Assembly: GCA_022821585.1 (NCBI GenBank)
Contig: JAJEDI010000041.1
Span: 124,001-188,000, forward strand
DNA length: 64,000 nucleotides
From: Caldilineaceae bacterium
GTDB taxonomy: Bacteria > Chloroflexota > Anaerolineae > Caldilineales > Caldilineaceae
Direction: 5' to 3'
The stretch's first letter is position 1. The number at the start of each line of letters is the position of its first letter. A program made the translations under genes and the position numbers. The notes under the pieces were generated by a model that saw only the letters and a list, made by a program, of their open reading frames with translations, ran no database searches and was not told where the DNA came from. Below are positions 62,981 to 64,000 of this stretch, piece by piece.

Positions 62981-63397
62981 TTAGTGACCGCAGCCACTGC
63001 CGCAGCCGGCGCCGGCCGCCGCGCCTGCAGGGGCGCCGCTGGTGCGGAAGCTGCTCCCGCAACCGCACGAGCTCACGGCGTTGGGATTCTCGATGTGGAA
63101 TCCGCCGCCCATCAGATTGTCTATGTAGTCGATGCTGGAACCGCCAACATAGAAGAAGCTTGTCGGGTCAACGACGACGCGCAGGCCGTACTGCTCAAAG
63201 ACCTGATCGGCCTCCTGGATGTCGTCATCGAAAGTCATGCCGTACTGCATACCTCCACAGCCGCCGCCCTTGACGAAGACCCGCAACGCGTGCGACTCAC
63301 GCAGGCCCTTCTGTGCGAGGATACCGCCCAGCTTCTCGGCAGCGGTCTCCGTAAGTGTAATTGTCTTCGTTGCAGTGTCGGTCAGAGTAATGTCCAT
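62981..63397 (-). CDS. HesB/IscA-type iron-sulfur assembly protein
   Basis: 138 residues. The three cluster Cys are in GGGCGGMQYGM and SSCGCGSSF (CxC). It should receive or carry Fe-S clusters to apo-proteins. The tail after the CxC is an extra ~25 residues, Gly/Ala-rich, with a Cys-Gly-Ser-Gly-Cys-Gly-His end that IscA/ErpA normally lack. AAGGAG precedes the ATG. Confidence 0.9.
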   Translation of the reverse strand: MDITLTDTATKTITLTETAAEKLGGILAQKGLRESHALRVFVKGGGCGGMQYGMTFDDDIQEADQVFEQYGLRVVVDPTSFFYVGGSSIDYIDNLMGGGFHIENPNAVSSCGCGSSFRTSGAPAGAAAGAGCGSGCGH

Positions 63398-63553
63398 CAG
63401 AATCTCCTTAAATATGTTGATGAAACTGACTTGATTTCACGATAAGACTTTCGAAGCGTGCGCAGGTTTTCAGGCCTATTTTCGGACAAGGGGCAAACCT
63501 GCTCGCGCAACTCAACTCAAACGGGACCAGTGAAAGCCCCATTCTTCTCATAA

Positions 63554-64000
63554 TCAGCCACCGATCTGGTTCATGGCCCGGTCTTCGGCAAAGACACCTG
63601 AAGCCAGTCCGTGGCCCCACGGCTTATGAAACGCGCCTTCTCTCATCATTAAACGAATCTTTTCGAAATCGGCTCCACCGCGCAAGGGAGACAGCAGATC
63701 GACCTCGTCATCGCGGAGGAGACAGAGCCGCAGTTTTCCGTCTGCAGTCAACCGTACGCGTCCGCAACCCTGGCAGAAAGGTTCCGTTACGCTACTGATG
63801 AAACCGAGCGTGCCGGCGGCTCCCGGAATTCGAAACGGGCGGCTGGGATCGACGAAGTCGTAACTGGCCTCTTCGAGCTCGCCGAATACCGATTCGACTC
63901 TCTGACGGATCTCTCTGAACGAGACGACATGGCTCAACTGGAAGTCGCTGACTTCTCCAAACGGCATCATCTCAATGAAGCGGACTTCCCAGTCGTTTTC
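63554..64000 (-). CDS. moaA: GTP 3',8-cyclase, C-terminal part (runs out of the window)
   Basis: 148 residues visible; the frame is open to the window edge and the N-terminal radical SAM part lies outside. The visible part has FIEMMPFG, VDPSRPFRIPG and the C-terminal [4Fe-4S] triad in FCQGCGRVRLTADGKLRLCLL, which binds GTP. MoaA starts molybdopterin synthesis. The usual C-terminal Gly-Gly is replaced by ...IGG at the very end, so the GG tail needed for activity seems kept. Confidence 0.92.
   Translation of the reverse strand, partial: ENDWEVRFIEMMPFGEVSDFQLSHVVSFREIRQRVESVFGELEEASYDFVDPSRPFRIPGAAGTLGFISSVTEPFCQGCGRVRLTADGKLRLCLLRDDEVDLLSPLRGGADFEKIRLMMREGAFHKPWGHGLASGVFAEDRAMNQIGG

Overview
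The window is bacterial, moderately GC-rich and densely coded on both strands. The gene content points to Chloroflexota (Anaerolineae/Caldilineae-like, often recovered from sponge or marine metagenomes): a bacterial Elp3, long-form HPF, PPOX/F420-type oxidoreductases, sulfatases, a UxaA-family dehydratase, MetE-like proteins, many membrane glycosyltransferases and frequent TTG/GTG starts. This assignment is an inference from gene content; there is no rRNA in the window and I found no tRNA.

Layout. 1-930: no gene, but a modular GC-rich dispersed repeat whose modules recur at 56.2-56.5 kb. 0.9-8.2 kb (+): a Flp-type pilin overlapping comF, hpf, a GT2 glycosyltransferase, a NYN-domain nuclease, a small membrane protein, an M20 and an M14 metallopeptidase. 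8.3-17.6 kb (+): a phosphate regulon, phoB-phoR, a small unknown protein, pstS-pstC-pstA-pstB, a thioredoxin-type arsenate reductase, and phoU. Two intergenic regions in it carry TTAAC-like boxes at 11-bp periods. 18.1-19.2 kb (+): a lone lipoprotein with its own promoter and terminator. 19.3-21.9 kb: divergent elp3 and a methyltransferase resembling tRNA methyltransferase Trm9, a candidate bacterial route to mcm5U34. 22.0-25.0 kb (+): galK, a PPOX protein and a BtrH_N/DUF4872 protein. 25.0-33.2 kb: an S9 peptidase/MFS exporter pair (-), a GT39-like enzyme (+), then a GT87-like mannosyltransferase and an exported ADP-ribosylglycohydrolase (-).

33.3-40.0 kb (-): a two-component system followed by an LTxxQ-like lipoprotein and a MacAB-type tripartite exporter; this reads as one envelope-stress/efflux module. 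40.4-46.4 kb (+): DinB-fold protein, a 3-oxoadipyl-CoA-type thiolase, a fused two-subunit CoA-transferase, a secreted lipoprotein intradiol dioxygenase, a PPOX protein and a sulfatase; the middle three look like pieces of an aromatic/beta-ketoadipate route. 46.6-53.3 kb (-): rplS, a MetE C-domain-type protein, a SIS-domain protein, a second sulfatase and an unusually long UxaA protein with an internal duplication. 53.5-55.7 kb (-): isochorismate-lyase-like protein, GT4 and HD-domain protein, tightly packed. 55.7-56.6 kb: gene-free repeat region. 56.6-59.8 kb: M20 dipeptidase (+), xseB and a DUF212 membrane protein (-), and a receiver-like/DUF309 fusion (+). 59.9-61.9 kb (-): a B12-binding radical SAM protein with two translationally coupled small proteins of unknown function. 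62.0-64.0 kb (-): rhodanese, DUF2203 protein, a HesB/IscA-type Fe-S protein and the C-terminal part of moaA, which leaves the window.

The most interesting leads are the elp3/Trm9-like pair, the radical SAM plus two small partners, the duplicated UxaA protein, the phosphate regulon with embedded arsenate reductase and predicted Pho boxes, and the exported ADP-ribosylglycohydrolase.
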